Origin: Cupriavidus cauae
Lineage (GTDB): Bacteria > Pseudomonadota > Gammaproteobacteria > Burkholderiales > Burkholderiaceae
Reading direction: 5' to 3'
DNA length: 64,000 nt
Assembly (NCBI RefSeq): GCF_008632125.1
Contig: NZ_VWRN01000002.1
Coordinates: 1-64,000, forward strand
Part shown: piece after piece, positions 30,849 through 40,028 of the stretch
Layout of the letters: each line of letters starts with the position of its first letter
Position numbering within the stretch: position 1 is the first letter of the stretch
Position numbers and translations under genes: made by a program
Notes under the pieces: generated by a model
The model's database searches: none
What the model was told of the DNA's origin: nothing
Seen by the model: the letters and a program-made list of their open reading frames with translations, nothing else

Positions 30849-31763
30849 TCAGCGAAGACCGGCGTAGGTGTCGGTCAGGCGGGCCTGCGCCTCCTCCATC
30901 GTGCGCGGCGGCGGCGTGGTCTCCAGGCCGATCAGGCGGGCGATGTTGTTGCCCATGTAGTCCTCGAGCCCGTCCTCGTCCAGGTCCATGCCCTGCGGCG
31001 CGGGGCCGCACAGCATCTCCAGCTCGCGCAGCCACATGCCGGGCTCGTTCGGCGGCGTGTCGGTGCCGAACACGATCTTGTTGCGCGGCAATTGGCGGGC
31101 GAATTCGACGATGCGCGACTGGAAGCACCAGCCCGATTCGCAATAGACATTGGGCGTGTCCATCGCCATCCAGAACGCCTCGAACGAATAATTGCCGCCG
31201 GTCTGGATGCCGAAATGGCCGATGATGAAGTTGACCATCGGGAATTCGCGGATGATCGGATAGAACATCGTCGGAATCGTGTACGGCCCGTCGCCGGTAT
31301 GGATCAGCACCACGACGTTGTACTTGGCACACATCTTCAAGGCGGGCCGCAGCCAATCGAGCGCGCGGTCGGGACGATAGCCGTGCATGTTGGCATGCAG
31401 CTTCATCATTTTGAAGCCGTATTCCTTGACGTGGTATTCGAGCTCGAGCGCGCCCTCTTCCGGGCCCCAGCGCGGATTGAAGGTGAAATTGCCGATGAAG
31501 CGGTCCGGATATTTCTGGCACAGCTCGGCCACATAGGCCATGTAGTCGCGCACGCCTTCGCGGCCGCGGCGATTGCCGTCGCGATAGCCGGTATTGCCGG
31601 GCGGCGGCTGGATAAAGCCCATATCGATGCGGCGCGGCTTGCCGTTGATGATGTAGGGGCCGTCCATCATCTTGAGCAGGCGCTCGCCGGTAAACGGTTC
31701 GCCGGTATGGCGCCAGGCCTCGTCGACGAGGTTGGTGGGATGCAGATGGGTGTCGATGATCAT
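30849..31763 (-). CDS. Amidohydrolase-2 family protein, intact metal site
   Basis: A 304-residue member of the amidohydrolase-2 (ACMSD-like) group, whose members are often nonoxidative decarboxylases or hydrolases of ring-derived acids. Metal ligands are complete: H6 and H8 (IIDTHLHPTN), H155 (LIHTGDGPY), H183 (IIGHFGIQ) and D235 (GTDTPPNEPG). It is a close paralogue of the next gene upstream, colinear over the full length. It sits 84 bp upstream of ubiD in the same operon. The start at 31763 is set by the conserved MIIDTH; further upstream codons look non-coding. Confidence 0.9.
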   Translation of the reverse strand: MIIDTHLHPTNLVDEAWRHTGEPFTGERLLKMMDGPYIINGKPRRIDMGFIQPPPGNTGYRDGNRRGREGVRDYMAYVAELCQKYPDRFIGNFTFNPRWGPEEGALELEYHVKEYGFKMMKLHANMHGYRPDRALDWLRPALKMCAKYNVVVLIHTGDGPYTIPTMFYPIIREFPMVNFIIGHFGIQTGGNYSFEAFWMAMDTPNVYCESGWCFQSRIVEFARQLPRNKIVFGTDTPPNEPGMWLRELEMLCGPAPQGMDLDEDGLEDYMGNNIARLIGLETTPPPRTMEEAQARLTDTYAGLR

Positions 31764-31904
31764 TGCAGTGGCTCCGTGCGGGGCTGCGTGGTCTGGAAGC
31801 GGTCGTGGGCGGGGATCGGGCGGCGATGAGAGCGGCATGCGGGCCGCCATCGGTGCGCCATCGTCGCGCCATCCGAGCGCCATCAGGTCGCCATCAGGTC
31901 GTCA

Positions 31905-32807
31905 TCAGGCGGCGAGCCTGGCGCGGGCCTCTTCGACCGTGCGCGGCACCGGCGTCGGTTCGAGGCCGATCATCCGCGCGACGTTGTTGCCGAGGTAGTC
32001 CTCGAGCGTGTCCTCGTCCAGATTGAGCCCCTGCGGCGGCTCGAAACACAGCACCTCCAGCAGGCGCAGCCACATGCCCGGCTCGTTCGGCGGCGTATCG
32101 GAGCCGAACAGGATCTTGTGCCTGGGCAACACCTTGGCGAATTCGACGATGCGCGACTGCAGGCACCAGCCCGATTCGCAATAGACGTTGGGCATGTCCA
32201 TCGCCATCTGGAACGGCTCGAAGCAATAGACGCCGCCGGTCTGCACGCCGAAGTGGGCCATGATGAAATTGACCGTCGGGAATTCCTTGATCATCGGCAC
32301 CCATTCGGTCGGGATGCTGTAGGGACCGTCGCCGGTATGCAGCTTGACCAGCACGCCCAGTTCCGCGCATTTCTGCAGCGCAGGACGCAGCCAGTCGAGC
32401 GCGCGGTCGGGCCGATAGGCGTGCATATTGGCCTGGAACTGGACCATCTTGAAGCCGAGCTTGCGCACGTAATGGTCGATCGCATTGACGCCGTTCTCGA
32501 CGCCGCAGCGCGGGTTGTAGACGAAGCAGCCGATGAAGCGGTCGGGATATTTGCGCACCATCTCGACCGTGTAGGCCATATAGGCGTCGATCGATTCGCT
32601 GCCCGACCTGGTGCCGTCGGTCCAGGTGTAGATGGTGTTGCCTTGCGGCGGCTGGATGAAGGCGCGATCGATGCGGCGCGGCTTGCCGTTGATCAGGAAT
32701 GGGCCATCCATCATCTGGATCAGGCGCTCGCCGGTGAAGGGCTCGCCATCGTGCCGCCATGCCAGATCGACCAGATTGGTCGGATAGCAACTGGTGTCGA
32801 TGATCAT
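31905..32807 (-). CDS. Amidohydrolase-2 paralogue lacking HxH
   Basis: A 300-residue paralogue of the preceding protein and first gene of the operon. The later ligands are kept: H157 (KLHTGDGPY), H185 (IMAHFGVQ) and D237 (GSDTPPNEPG). The N-terminal HxH is replaced by S6-C7-Y8 (IIDTSCYPTN). Unless it uses a different metal geometry, it should bind metal poorly; a noncatalytic partner of its paralogue is conceivable. AGGAG precedes the ATG at 32807, confirming that the altered N-terminus is the true one. Confidence 0.88.
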   Translation of the reverse strand: MIIDTSCYPTNLVDLAWRHDGEPFTGERLIQMMDGPFLINGKPRRIDRAFIQPPQGNTIYTWTDGTRSGSESIDAYMAYTVEMVRKYPDRFIGCFVYNPRCGVENGVNAIDHYVRKLGFKMVQFQANMHAYRPDRALDWLRPALQKCAELGVLVKLHTGDGPYSIPTEWVPMIKEFPTVNFIMAHFGVQTGGVYCFEPFQMAMDMPNVYCESGWCLQSRIVEFAKVLPRHKILFGSDTPPNEPGMWLRLLEVLCFEPPQGLNLDEDTLEDYLGNNVARMIGLEPTPVPRTVEEARARLAA

Positions 32808-33177
32808 GCGGGAGTCTCCTCGCAATGCTGCAGGTTGAAGGCATGCGGGACCGGGCCGGTCGTTGCCGACGGGCCGGGCGCGCGTTGCGTTCGGGAGCAC
32901 TGTCGAGGGAAGCGTTGGAAGAATGCGCCACCGACGGTACTCCGTCAGTGAGCAATCTCCAGTTGAACGATCGCGGCATTGCGCCGCTGCTTGTTCAATC
33001 GACCGCTTCTACCCACGGCGCCTTTATACCGCCGCGGAAATTCGGATGTCAAGCGGGAAGCGTGGACGCGACGTTGCCGCGCCCGACCTTCCCCCGACCG
33101 CTCGATCGCGCTCGCTCGCTCGATCGAGTCGGTCAATCGATCGATCTGTCGTTCGATCGGTCCGGTCGTTCGATCGA
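32808..33177. other. Upstream region of the UbiD operon, CGATCG-rich
   Basis: 370 bp between the SDR gene end and the first amidohydrolase start, with no gene recognised. From about 33100 to 33180 the sequence is dominated by overlapping TCGATCG and TCGTTCGATCG segments, several self-complementary. The promoter of the five-gene minus-strand operon must lie here or just inside; I cannot assign hexamers with confidence. Confidence 0.6.
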
Positions 33178-33921
33178 TCAGGCGTTGGCGCCGTTATCGA
33201 TCGTCCAGGCCGCGCCGGTCACGGCCTGCGCCTCCGGCGAGGCCAGCAGCGCCACGACCGCGGCGACCTCATCGGGCGAGGCATAACGCTGCTGCCCCGC
33301 CATCAGCGAGCGCTGCCAGTCCGCATGCGGGCCATCGGGCGGGTTCATGTCGGTGGCCGTCGAACCGGGGTGCACCACATTGACCGTGATGCCGCGCGGA
33401 CCGAGATCGCGCGCGAGGCCCTGCGTCATGCCGACCAGCGCCGCCTTGCTGGCGCTGTAGATCGACATCCCCTGCCCCGGCACGCGCACCGCCAGGCTGC
33501 TGCCGATCGAGATGATGCGACCGCCATCGGGCATCACCTCCGCCGCCGCCTTGATCGCGACGAAGGCGGCGCGCACGTTCACGGCCATCGTGGCGTCGAA
33601 GTCGTCGACGGTCAGTTCGGCCGGCGAGCCCGCGCGGAAGATGCCGGCGTTGTTCACCAGGATATCGATCTTGCCGAACTGGGCGGCCGCGCGCGCCACC
33701 GCGTCGGCCACGGCCTTCGGATCGGTGTTGTCGGCGCGGATTGCCAGCGCCTGCCGTCCGTGCGCGCGCACCTGGGCGGCGACCTGTTCGGCCTGCTGCT
33801 CCGAGCTGGCGTAGGTCAGCGCAACGTCCGCGCCGTCGGCCGCCAGGCGTCGCGCGATCGCCGCGCCGATGCCCCGGCTGCCGCCGGTAACCAGTGCCGT
33901 TTTTCCTTGCAGGGATGCCAT
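33178..33921 (-). CDS. SDR-family oxidoreductase
   Basis: A 247-residue classical short-chain dehydrogenase. The NAD(P) motif is TGGSRGIG, followed by NNAG (VNNAGIF). The catalytic Ser region is ISIGSS, with YSASK for Tyr and Lys. The basic residue after the glycine motif region is compatible with NADPH. AAGGAG lies before the ATG at 33921. It is divergent from a TetR gene with shared operator-like sites. Resemblance to 3-oxoacyl-ACP reductases is by family only; the substrate is unknown. Confidence 0.9.
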   Translation of the reverse strand: MASLQGKTALVTGGSRGIGAAIARRLAADGADVALTYASSEQQAEQVAAQVRAHGRQALAIRADNTDPKAVADAVARAAAQFGKIDILVNNAGIFRAGSPAELTVDDFDATMAVNVRAAFVAIKAAAEVMPDGGRIISIGSSLAVRVPGQGMSIYSASKAALVGMTQGLARDLGPRGITVNVVHPGSTATDMNPPDGPHADWQRSLMAGQQRYASPDEVAAVVALLASPEAQAVTGAAWTIDNGANA

Positions 33922-34019
33922 GTCTTGCTCCTTGAACGTGGTGTTCAACGTGATCTTTCGGTTCGCCGGTCCGTCGCCCGACGGGCTGCCTGACCGGCAT
34001 CGTGCGTTCCACCTACAAT

Positions 34020-34102
34020 CTGTACTTATCGGTACAAATTTAAAGCGAATTATTGGCACGTTGTCGCCGACGGTCAAGGGATTTACTATCCGGTCAGTAC
34101 AG
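34020..34102. promoter_or_regulatory. Putative TetR operators, SDR/tetR
   Basis: CTGTACTTATCGGTAC (34020-34035, with the palindrome TGTAC-N6-GTACA at 34021-34036) recurs inverted as CTGTACTGACCGGATA (complement of 34087-34102). Both lie in the divergent gap between the SDR and TetR genes. The match is imperfect; the assignment to this TetR is inferred. Confidence 0.5.
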
Positions 34103-34119
34103 AATTCACCGTTCCATCC

Positions 34120-34791
34120 ATGAGCCAACGAGGAAGACCCCGCGCCTTCGACCGCGACACCGCCCTGCAGGCCGCCATGCGCGTGTTCTGGGAGCGCGGC
34201 TACGAACAGGCGTCGCTGAGCGAGCTGACGGCCGCGATGGGGATCAACCGCCCCAGCCTCTATGCCGCCTTCGGCGACAAGGCGCAGCTGTTCCGCGAGG
34301 CCACGGCGCTGTACCAGCGCACCATGAACTTCACCACCCCGGCCCTGGCGCGCCCCACCGCGCGCGCGGCGGTCGAGGCGATGCTGCGCGACAACGTCGA
34401 CGCCTATTGCGACCCGACGACCCCGCGCGGCTGCCTGGTGGTATCGGTGGCCGCCGCCTGCCCGGACGACGACAGCGAGATGAAGACCATGCTGTCGAGC
34501 AAGCTGCGCACGGTCGGCGAGTCGGTACGCCAGCGCCTGAAGCAAGGCGTCGAGGCCGGCGAACTGCCGGCCGACACCGACGTCGGCGCCCTTGCCGCGT
34601 ATTTCGAAACGGTGCTGCAGGGCCTGTCGATCCAGGCCCGCACCGGCGCGTCACGCCAGCGGCTGCATCGGGTGGTGGATTGTGCGATGCGGGTGTGGGA
34701 TGGCCTGCAAGCGGGGCAGCAGGAACCCGCCTCAGCGCCCACACTGGCGCCCGCGCCGGCACGGCGGCGCGGCAAAGCGGCCGCGCCGTGA
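34120..34791 (+). CDS. TetR/AcrR-family regulator
   Basis: A 223-residue repressor. The N-terminal helix-turn-helix is at about residues 12-58 (ALQAAMRVFWERGYEQASLSEL, INRPSLYAAFGDK). A C-terminal ligand domain follows, with a CLVV segment. The last 30 residues are an Ala/Pro/Arg tail. It is divergent from the SDR gene, which it probably controls together with itself. Confidence 0.9.
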   Translation: MSQRGRPRAFDRDTALQAAMRVFWERGYEQASLSELTAAMGINRPSLYAAFGDKAQLFREATALYQRTMNFTTPALARPTARAAVEAMLRDNVDAYCDPTTPRGCLVVSVAAACPDDDSEMKTMLSSKLRTVGESVRQRLKQGVEAGELPADTDVGALAAYFETVLQGLSIQARTGASRQRLHRVVDCAMRVWDGLQAGQQEPASAPTLAPAPARRRGKAAAP

Positions 34792-34867
34792 GGCTGCCGG
34801 TCCCTCGCCCTGCCTTTTCCACAGATGTCCTGGATCTGCCGGGCGCCAACACCAGAAGCGCGCCGAA

Positions 34868-36520
34868 TCACCCCGCCGCATCGCGTGGGAATCGCATGCC
34901 GCGCGCCAGCAGCATGGCGGCCAACGCCGATAGCGCCACCACGGCTGCGGCGGCGTGCCAGCCCCAGGTCTCGATGGCCGCGCCCACGGTAACGGGCCCG
35001 ACCACCTGCCCCAGATTGCTGCCCTGCATCAGCAGGCCGACCACCACCGGGACCAGCGCGGCGGTCGGTGCCACCACGGGCGCGCTCGACAGCAAGGTGG
35101 CCGGAATCAGACCGCCCACCGCCGAGAACAGCAGGCACAGCAGGAAGGTCGGCACATCGCCGAACACCGGCAGGAAGATGCCGAGCGCGGCCAGCCCCAT
35201 CGTCAGGCAGGTGCCGCCAACCAGCACGGGCCGCGACACGCCGCGCGCCAGCAGATAGCCGGCCGCCAGATTGCCGATCATGTTGGCGCCGATCGCGAGC
35301 GCGGTCAGCAGCCCCACCATGCGGTGCGAGGCGCCGATCCGCTCGATCAGCAGCACCGGCAGGAAGCTGAACAACGCGAAGAACATCAGGCTGTAGAGCG
35401 CGAAGCAGGCGGCCAGCCGCAGCGGCTGCGAGGCGCGCAGCACGGCCGCCATATCGGCGCGCATGCCGGCAACGCCGCGCGACGGCGACGGCGACGGCGA
35501 TGGCGATGGCGTTGGCGTTGGCGTTGGCGTTGGCGTTGGCGTTGGCAACTGCGACTGCGACCGCGACTGCGACTGCGACTGCGACTGCGACTGCGACTGC
35601 GACTGTGACGGCGACGGCGACGGCGACCGGGACTGCGATTGCGATTGCAATGGCGACTGCGACTGCCATTGCGATTGCGGTGACCATTGCGATTGCGATG
35701 GCGATGATCGATGCGTCAATGCCTGCCACCGCGCGCAGGCGGGTATCGCGAGCCGCGCCGCCGCCATCGCGACGACGGCCAGCGCCGCGCTCCCCCACCA
35801 GAGTCCGCGCCAGTTGCCGAACAGCGGACCGGCGAGCATCGCCAGCGCCATGCCGGCCGGCATGAAGCAGCTCCACAGCGCAAAAGCGAAATCGCGGCGC
35901 TGCAGCGGCACCACGCGTTGCAGCACCGCGGGCCCGGCCACCGCGATCAGCAGGAAGCCCAGCCCTTCGACGAAACGCGACGCCATCAGGGCCGGCAGCG
36001 TCGGCGCCAGCGCGCCGGCGCAGGCGCCCACCACCACCGCGAGCAGACCGCCCAGCAAGACCCGCCGGTCGCCGAAGGCGGGCACCAGCGCGCCGGCCGG
36101 AATCCCGCCCAGCGAGCCGAGCACCGCGACGATCGCCATCAGCCAGCCGGCCTGCGCCAGGGTCGCGCCAAGGTCAGCCTGCAGCATCGGCATCGCGATC
36201 GCGGCCTTGCCGACCTGCAACGCCGCCACGACCCCGGCGCCGACCACCACCGCCACGGTCAGCCACATCGCAGCCTGGCTGGACGGCGCGGCGGCCATCG
36301 GCGCTGCCTCGCCGGAAGGTGCGGCGGCCATCGGCGCTGCCTTGCCTGACGGCGCTGGCGCTATCTGCGCCGTCTTGCCTGACGGCGCAGGCGTTATCTG
36401 CCCCGTCTTGCCGGACGGCGCGGCGGCTACCGGCACCGCCTTGCCCCGCCCTTCGCCGGCGGCCCATGCCCGCCCTCCGTCCGCACGATCCTCCGCCCGA
36501 TCGTTCACACAATCCGTCAT
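34868..36520 (-). CDS. MFS transporter with repeat-expanded loops
   Basis: A 550-residue major-facilitator protein with about 12 membrane segments. The cytoplasmic N-terminus (residues 34-82) is built from 11-residue APSGK-type repeats. The central loop between the two six-helix halves (about 272-348) is made of Ser-Gln, Pro-Thr and Pro-Ser dipeptide runs encoded by 6-bp repeats. Removing both leaves a normal MFS length of about 400. Loop 2-3 has the GDRRVLLGG motif. The ATG at 36520 follows GGGGAACGAG. Divergent from a LysR regulator, so likely a regulated exporter; substrate unknown. Confidence 0.88.
   Translation of the reverse strand: MTDCVNDRAEDRADGGRAWAAGEGRGKAVPVAAAPSGKTGQITPAPSGKTAQIAPAPSGKAAPMAAAPSGEAAPMAAAPSSQAAMWLTVAVVVGAGVVAALQVGKAAIAMPMLQADLGATLAQAGWLMAIVAVLGSLGGIPAGALVPAFGDRRVLLGGLLAVVVGACAGALAPTLPALMASRFVEGLGFLLIAVAGPAVLQRVVPLQRRDFAFALWSCFMPAGMALAMLAGPLFGNWRGLWWGSAALAVVAMAAARLAIPACARWQALTHRSSPSQSQWSPQSQWQSQSPLQSQSQSRSPSPSPSQSQSQSQSQSQSQSRSQSQLPTPTPTPTPTPTPSPSPSPSPSRGVAGMRADMAAVLRASQPLRLAACFALYSLMFFALFSFLPVLLIERIGASHRMVGLLTALAIGANMIGNLAAGYLLARGVSRPVLVGGTCLTMGLAALGIFLPVFGDVPTFLLCLLFSAVGGLIPATLLSSAPVVAPTAALVPVVVGLLMQGSNLGQVVGPVTVGAAIETWGWHAAAAVVALSALAAMLLARGMRFPRDAAG
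35482..35709. repeat. 6-bp coding microsatellites in the MFS gene
   Basis: On the plus strand runs of GGCGAC, GGCGTT and TGCGAC-type hexamers follow one another for about 230 bp. Being 6 bp, they keep the minus-strand frame and encode PS, PT and SQ dipeptides. Length change would alter only the loop, not the frame. Confidence 0.9.
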
Positions 36521-36666
36521 CTCGTTCCCCTGCACCGAACCTAGCGATGTCGCACAGCATTGCATCGGCGGCACATCGACGGAAGTGATATAAGTTCGAT
36601 CCAAAACGATCGATCAGATAGATCAATCAAGCCCAGCCGAGCCACCGACTCCACCCGCTCCGCACC

Positions 36667-37578
36667 ATGCTCGACGCCCTGACCCTCGACCAGTTGCGCA
36701 CCTTCGCCACCGTCGCGGAGGCCGGCAGTTTCCGCGCTGGAGCGGCAAAGCTCGGCCGTGTGCAATCGGCCGTCAGCCACGCGATCGCCAATCTGGAGGC
36801 GCAGTTCGGCGTCGCGCTGTTCGACCGCAGCCGGCGGCGGCCGGTATTGACCGCGGAGGGCCAGGCGCTGCTGGTCAACGCGCGCGACATCCTGCTGCGC
36901 GTCGATGCGATGCGGGCGCGTGCCCGCGGCCTCGGCCAGCAACTGGAGCTGGAACTGTCGGTGGTCGTCGATACGCTGTTCCCGCTGGCGCAGATCAGTG
37001 CCGCGCTGGAAGCGATGCGCAGCCGCTATCCCTCGGTGGCGATCCGGCTCGCGGTCGAACCGCTCGGCGGGCCGCTGGCCGCCCTGCTGGAGCAGCGCGC
37101 CACGCTGGCGGTGATGGTCGGCGAGGGCTTCCGCGATCCGCGCGTCGCTCTGCAGGCGCTGTCCTCGACGGAGGTGGTGGCGGTCGTGTCCGCGCACCAC
37201 CCGCTGGCGGCGCGGCGGCGCGGCCCGCCGCTTGGCCTCGCCGATCTGGCCGATCACCTGCAGATCGTGCAGTCCGATCCCACCCCGCTGTCCGCCGGCC
37301 GCGACTTCGGCGTGCTGTCGCCGCAGACCTGCCGCGTCAACACGCAGGACACCAAATACGCGCTGATCCTGTCCGGCCTTGGCTGGGGCCGGCTGCCGCG
37401 CTGGCTGGTCGAACGCGATCTGCGCGAAGGGCGGCTGGTGCGCGTGGCCACCACCTCGCTGGGCCGCGACGCCCGCGTCCTCTACGAAGCGTACCTGGCC
37501 CATCGCGTCGACCAGCCGCTCGGACCGGCCGCACAGGCGTTCCGCGAAGCGCTGGGCCGCATCGCCGCGCAAGGCTGA
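36667..37578 (+). CDS. LysR-family regulator
   Basis: A 303-residue LysR protein. The helix-turn-helix region is LDQLRTFATVAEAGSFRAGAAKLGRVQSAVSHAIANLE; the effector domain starts near residue 92. It is divergent from the repeat-bearing MFS gene at 36520 across a 146-bp gap, so it likely controls that exporter. The gap has GATCGATCAGATAGATC near 36610 but no clean dyad. No good Shine-Dalgarno precedes the ATG. Confidence 0.9.
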   Translation: MLDALTLDQLRTFATVAEAGSFRAGAAKLGRVQSAVSHAIANLEAQFGVALFDRSRRRPVLTAEGQALLVNARDILLRVDAMRARARGLGQQLELELSVVVDTLFPLAQISAALEAMRSRYPSVAIRLAVEPLGGPLAALLEQRATLAVMVGEGFRDPRVALQALSSTEVVAVVSAHHPLAARRRGPPLGLADLADHLQIVQSDPTPLSAGRDFGVLSPQTCRVNTQDTKYALILSGLGWGRLPRWLVERDLREGRLVRVATTSLGRDARVLYEAYLAHRVDQPLGPAAQAFREALGRIAAQG

Positions 37579-37622
37579 CCGGCCAGTTATGTCGTGGAGT
37601 GCCGATTGGATTCCAAGATATG

Positions 37623-37651
37623 TTGCAAACAGGAATCGTTATCAATATGAT
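37623..37651 (+). promoter_or_regulatory. Promoter with Fur-box-like site
   Basis: -35 TTGCAA at 37623-37628, a 17-bp spacer, and -10 TATGAT at 37646-37651. The minus-strand sequence over 37631-37649 matches the 19-bp Fur consensus at 12 positions by my alignment and overlaps spacer and -10. This fits iron repression of the following receptor. Confidence 0.6.
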
Positions 37652-37701
37652 TGACGGCTTTTTGTAACCGTAGATTACGAGAGAGCCCGGACCCACGCGC
37701 C

Positions 37702-39930
37702 ATGAGACAGAAACTGGCCTGTTTGCAACCGTCGCGGCTGACGCCGTCGGCCCTGATCGCCGCGGCCATCGCCGGCGGCGCCCCGCTTTCCACGCTGGCG
37801 CAGCAGGCGCCGTCCGACAGCCCGGGCACCGCACCCGCGCATGAGTTGAGCACCGTCGAGGTACGGGTCGACCGCATCAAGAGCGATCTGGTCAATCCGA
37901 CGCGGCAGGTCACCGTGATCGAGCGCGAGCAGATCGAGGAGCTGAAAACCGGCTCCACCAATCTGGCGACGATGCTCAGCAAGCTGATTCCCGGCATGGC
38001 CGATTCGAGCCGCACCGTGACGGACTTCGGCCAGACGCTGCGCGGACGCAGCGCCCTGGTGCTGGTCGACGGCATTCCGCTCAATACCAACCGCGATTCC
38101 GCCCGCAATCTCGCCACGATCGATCCGAGCAACATCGAGCGGATCGAGGTGCTGCGCGGCAGCAGCGCGCTCTACGGCGCCGGCGCTAGCGGCGGCATCA
38201 TCTCGATCACGACCCGCACCGCGGGCGGCCCGCCCAGCGCCGACACCACCGTGACGCTGGGCACGCCGCTGACACGGCTCAGCAAGGAAGGCCTCAGCGC
38301 CAACGTGCAGCAGCACTTCTCGGGCAGCCAGGGACCGATCGACTACGCCTTCCACATCGGCGCGCAGCGCATCGGCAGCCCCTACGACGCGCACGGCCAT
38401 CGCATTGCACCGGAACCGAGCCAGGGCGATCTGTTCGATTCCAACGTCTACAACGTCAGCGGCAAGCTCGGCTGGCGCATCGACGGCCAGCAGCGCGTGC
38501 AGCTCAGCCTGAGCCGTTATCACGCCAAGCAGAACACCGACTACGCTTCGGATCCCTCGGTCGGACGCCTGCCTCCGGGCTCGGCGGCGGCGCGCGCGAT
38601 TCGCGGCCTGCAGCTCGAAAACCAGAACGAGCTGCGCAACACGGTACTGAACCTGGACTACCAGCACCAGGACTTCTTCGGCAGCACGGTGTCGACGCAG
38701 TTCTACTATCGCGACTATTTCACGCGCTTTCCCCCGTTCGACGCGCGCGCGGTCGCCACGCGCGGCGGCAACGTCGACCAGATCAGCCAGAACAGCAGCG
38801 TATTCGGCGGCCGGCTGACGGTCGGCACGCCGCTGGGCGCCAGCAAGCAGACCAAGCTGCTGTGGGGCGCGGACTACAACCAGGAACGCAGCGACATGCC
38901 GCTCGACGTCTTCGACGCCGCGCGCTACGACGCCAGCGGCGGCCTGGTGTTCCAGCGCACCGGCGAGCTGACCTATATGCCGCCGCTGACCACACGCAGC
39001 GGCGGTGTGTTCGGCCAACTGCAGCACAAGTTCGACGAGCGCTGGTCGATGGAAGGCGGCGTGCGCTACGAGCGCGCCAGCGCCAGCTTCGACGACTTCG
39101 TGCCGCTGTCGCAATCGAAGGTGGCCAACCCGGTCGGCGTCAAGGGCGGCACCGTCGACTACGGCGCGTGGCTGTTCAACCTCGGCGCCGCCTTTGCGCC
39201 GGTCAAGGGCCAGGAGTTCTATGGCGCATTCAGCCAGGGCTTCCAGCTGCCGGACATCGGCCTGCAGATCCGCAACGCGCGTCCGGGCTTCGACATCAAC
39301 TCGTCGAGCCTGGAGCCGGTCAAGACCAACAACTACGAACTGGGCTGGCGCGGCGCGCTGGGCAGCAACACGCTGGCCAACGTGGCGGTGTTCTACACCA
39401 CCTCGAAGCTCGGGGACGTGCAGAGCTTCAACAACGGGCTGATCCTGACCCGCACCAAGGAGCGCATCTTCGGCGTCGAGGCCGCGGCCGACTATCTGAC
39501 CGACGACGAGAAGTGGGGTGTCGGCGGTACCTTCACCTGGATGCGCGGCCGCGAGCAGCCGCAAGGCAGCAGCAGCTTCCAGAACATGACCGGCTATCGC
39601 ATTCCGCCGCTGAAGCTGACCGGCTATCTGCAATACCGGCCGATCAGCCAATGGACGAACCGGCTGCAGGTCAGCTATTACGCCGGGCGCGACTATCGGC
39701 TCAATGGCCAGAACAGCTTCGGGCGGCGCGATACCGGCGGCTATACGACGCTCGACCTGATCAGCCGCTACCAGCTGACGCGCAAGGACACCATCACGAT
39801 CGGCATCGAGAACCTGCTCAATCGCGACTACTACCCCTTGTACAGCCAGCTGCTGCGCAACAGCAGCAATACCAGCCGGCTGCCGGCGGCGGGTATCACG
39901 CTGACGGCGATGTATCAGCACCGCTGGTAA
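37702..39930 (+). CDS. TonB-dependent siderophore receptor
   Basis: A 742-residue outer-membrane receptor. A signal peptide ends near residue 34 (AGGAPLSTLAQ). The plug domain is at about 50-165 with the TonB-box-like STVEVRV, LRGRSALVLVDGIPLN and IERIEVLRGSSALYGAGASGGIISI. A beta-barrel follows to a C-terminal aromatic (YQHRW). The ligand is not predictable; a ferric siderophore is likely given the Fur-like promoter. No siderophore biosynthesis or TonB genes are adjacent. The ATG at 37702 places the signal peptide correctly. Confidence 0.92.
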   Translation: MRQKLACLQPSRLTPSALIAAAIAGGAPLSTLAQQAPSDSPGTAPAHELSTVEVRVDRIKSDLVNPTRQVTVIEREQIEELKTGSTNLATMLSKLIPGMADSSRTVTDFGQTLRGRSALVLVDGIPLNTNRDSARNLATIDPSNIERIEVLRGSSALYGAGASGGIISITTRTAGGPPSADTTVTLGTPLTRLSKEGLSANVQQHFSGSQGPIDYAFHIGAQRIGSPYDAHGHRIAPEPSQGDLFDSNVYNVSGKLGWRIDGQQRVQLSLSRYHAKQNTDYASDPSVGRLPPGSAAARAIRGLQLENQNELRNTVLNLDYQHQDFFGSTVSTQFYYRDYFTRFPPFDARAVATRGGNVDQISQNSSVFGGRLTVGTPLGASKQTKLLWGADYNQERSDMPLDVFDAARYDASGGLVFQRTGELTYMPPLTTRSGGVFGQLQHKFDERWSMEGGVRYERASASFDDFVPLSQSKVANPVGVKGGTVDYGAWLFNLGAAFAPVKGQEFYGAFSQGFQLPDIGLQIRNARPGFDINSSSLEPVKTNNYELGWRGALGSNTLANVAVFYTTSKLGDVQSFNNGLILTRTKERIFGVEAAADYLTDDEKWGVGGTFTWMRGREQPQGSSSFQNMTGYRIPPLKLTGYLQYRPISQWTNRLQVSYYAGRDYRLNGQNSFGRRDTGGYTTLDLISRYQLTRKDTITIGIENLLNRDYYPLYSQLLRNSSNTSRLPAAGITLTAMYQHRW

Positions 39931-39999
39931 GCGACGGCGAGCCGGGACAGGATCGGTCCCCTGCCCGGCTCTGGCCCGCGGCATCGATCGCCGGCATAA

Positions 40000-40011
40000 T
40001 TGCAACTGCAA
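40000..40011. promoter_or_regulatory. MarR operator copy 1
   Basis: TTGCA-AC-TGCAA, a palindrome 17 bp upstream of the marR ATG. It abuts a -10-like CATAAT (39995-40000). The same TTGCA-N2-TGCAA motif occurs twice upstream of the GST gene, indicating autoregulation. Confidence 0.7.
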
Positions 40012-40028
40012 CGATACCGGAGAGCATC

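Noticed and set aside
33100..33180. CGATCG cluster as a possible replication origin or attachment site
   Set aside because: No DnaA boxes, no integrase and no duplicated flank seen; simple short-motif expansion is enough.
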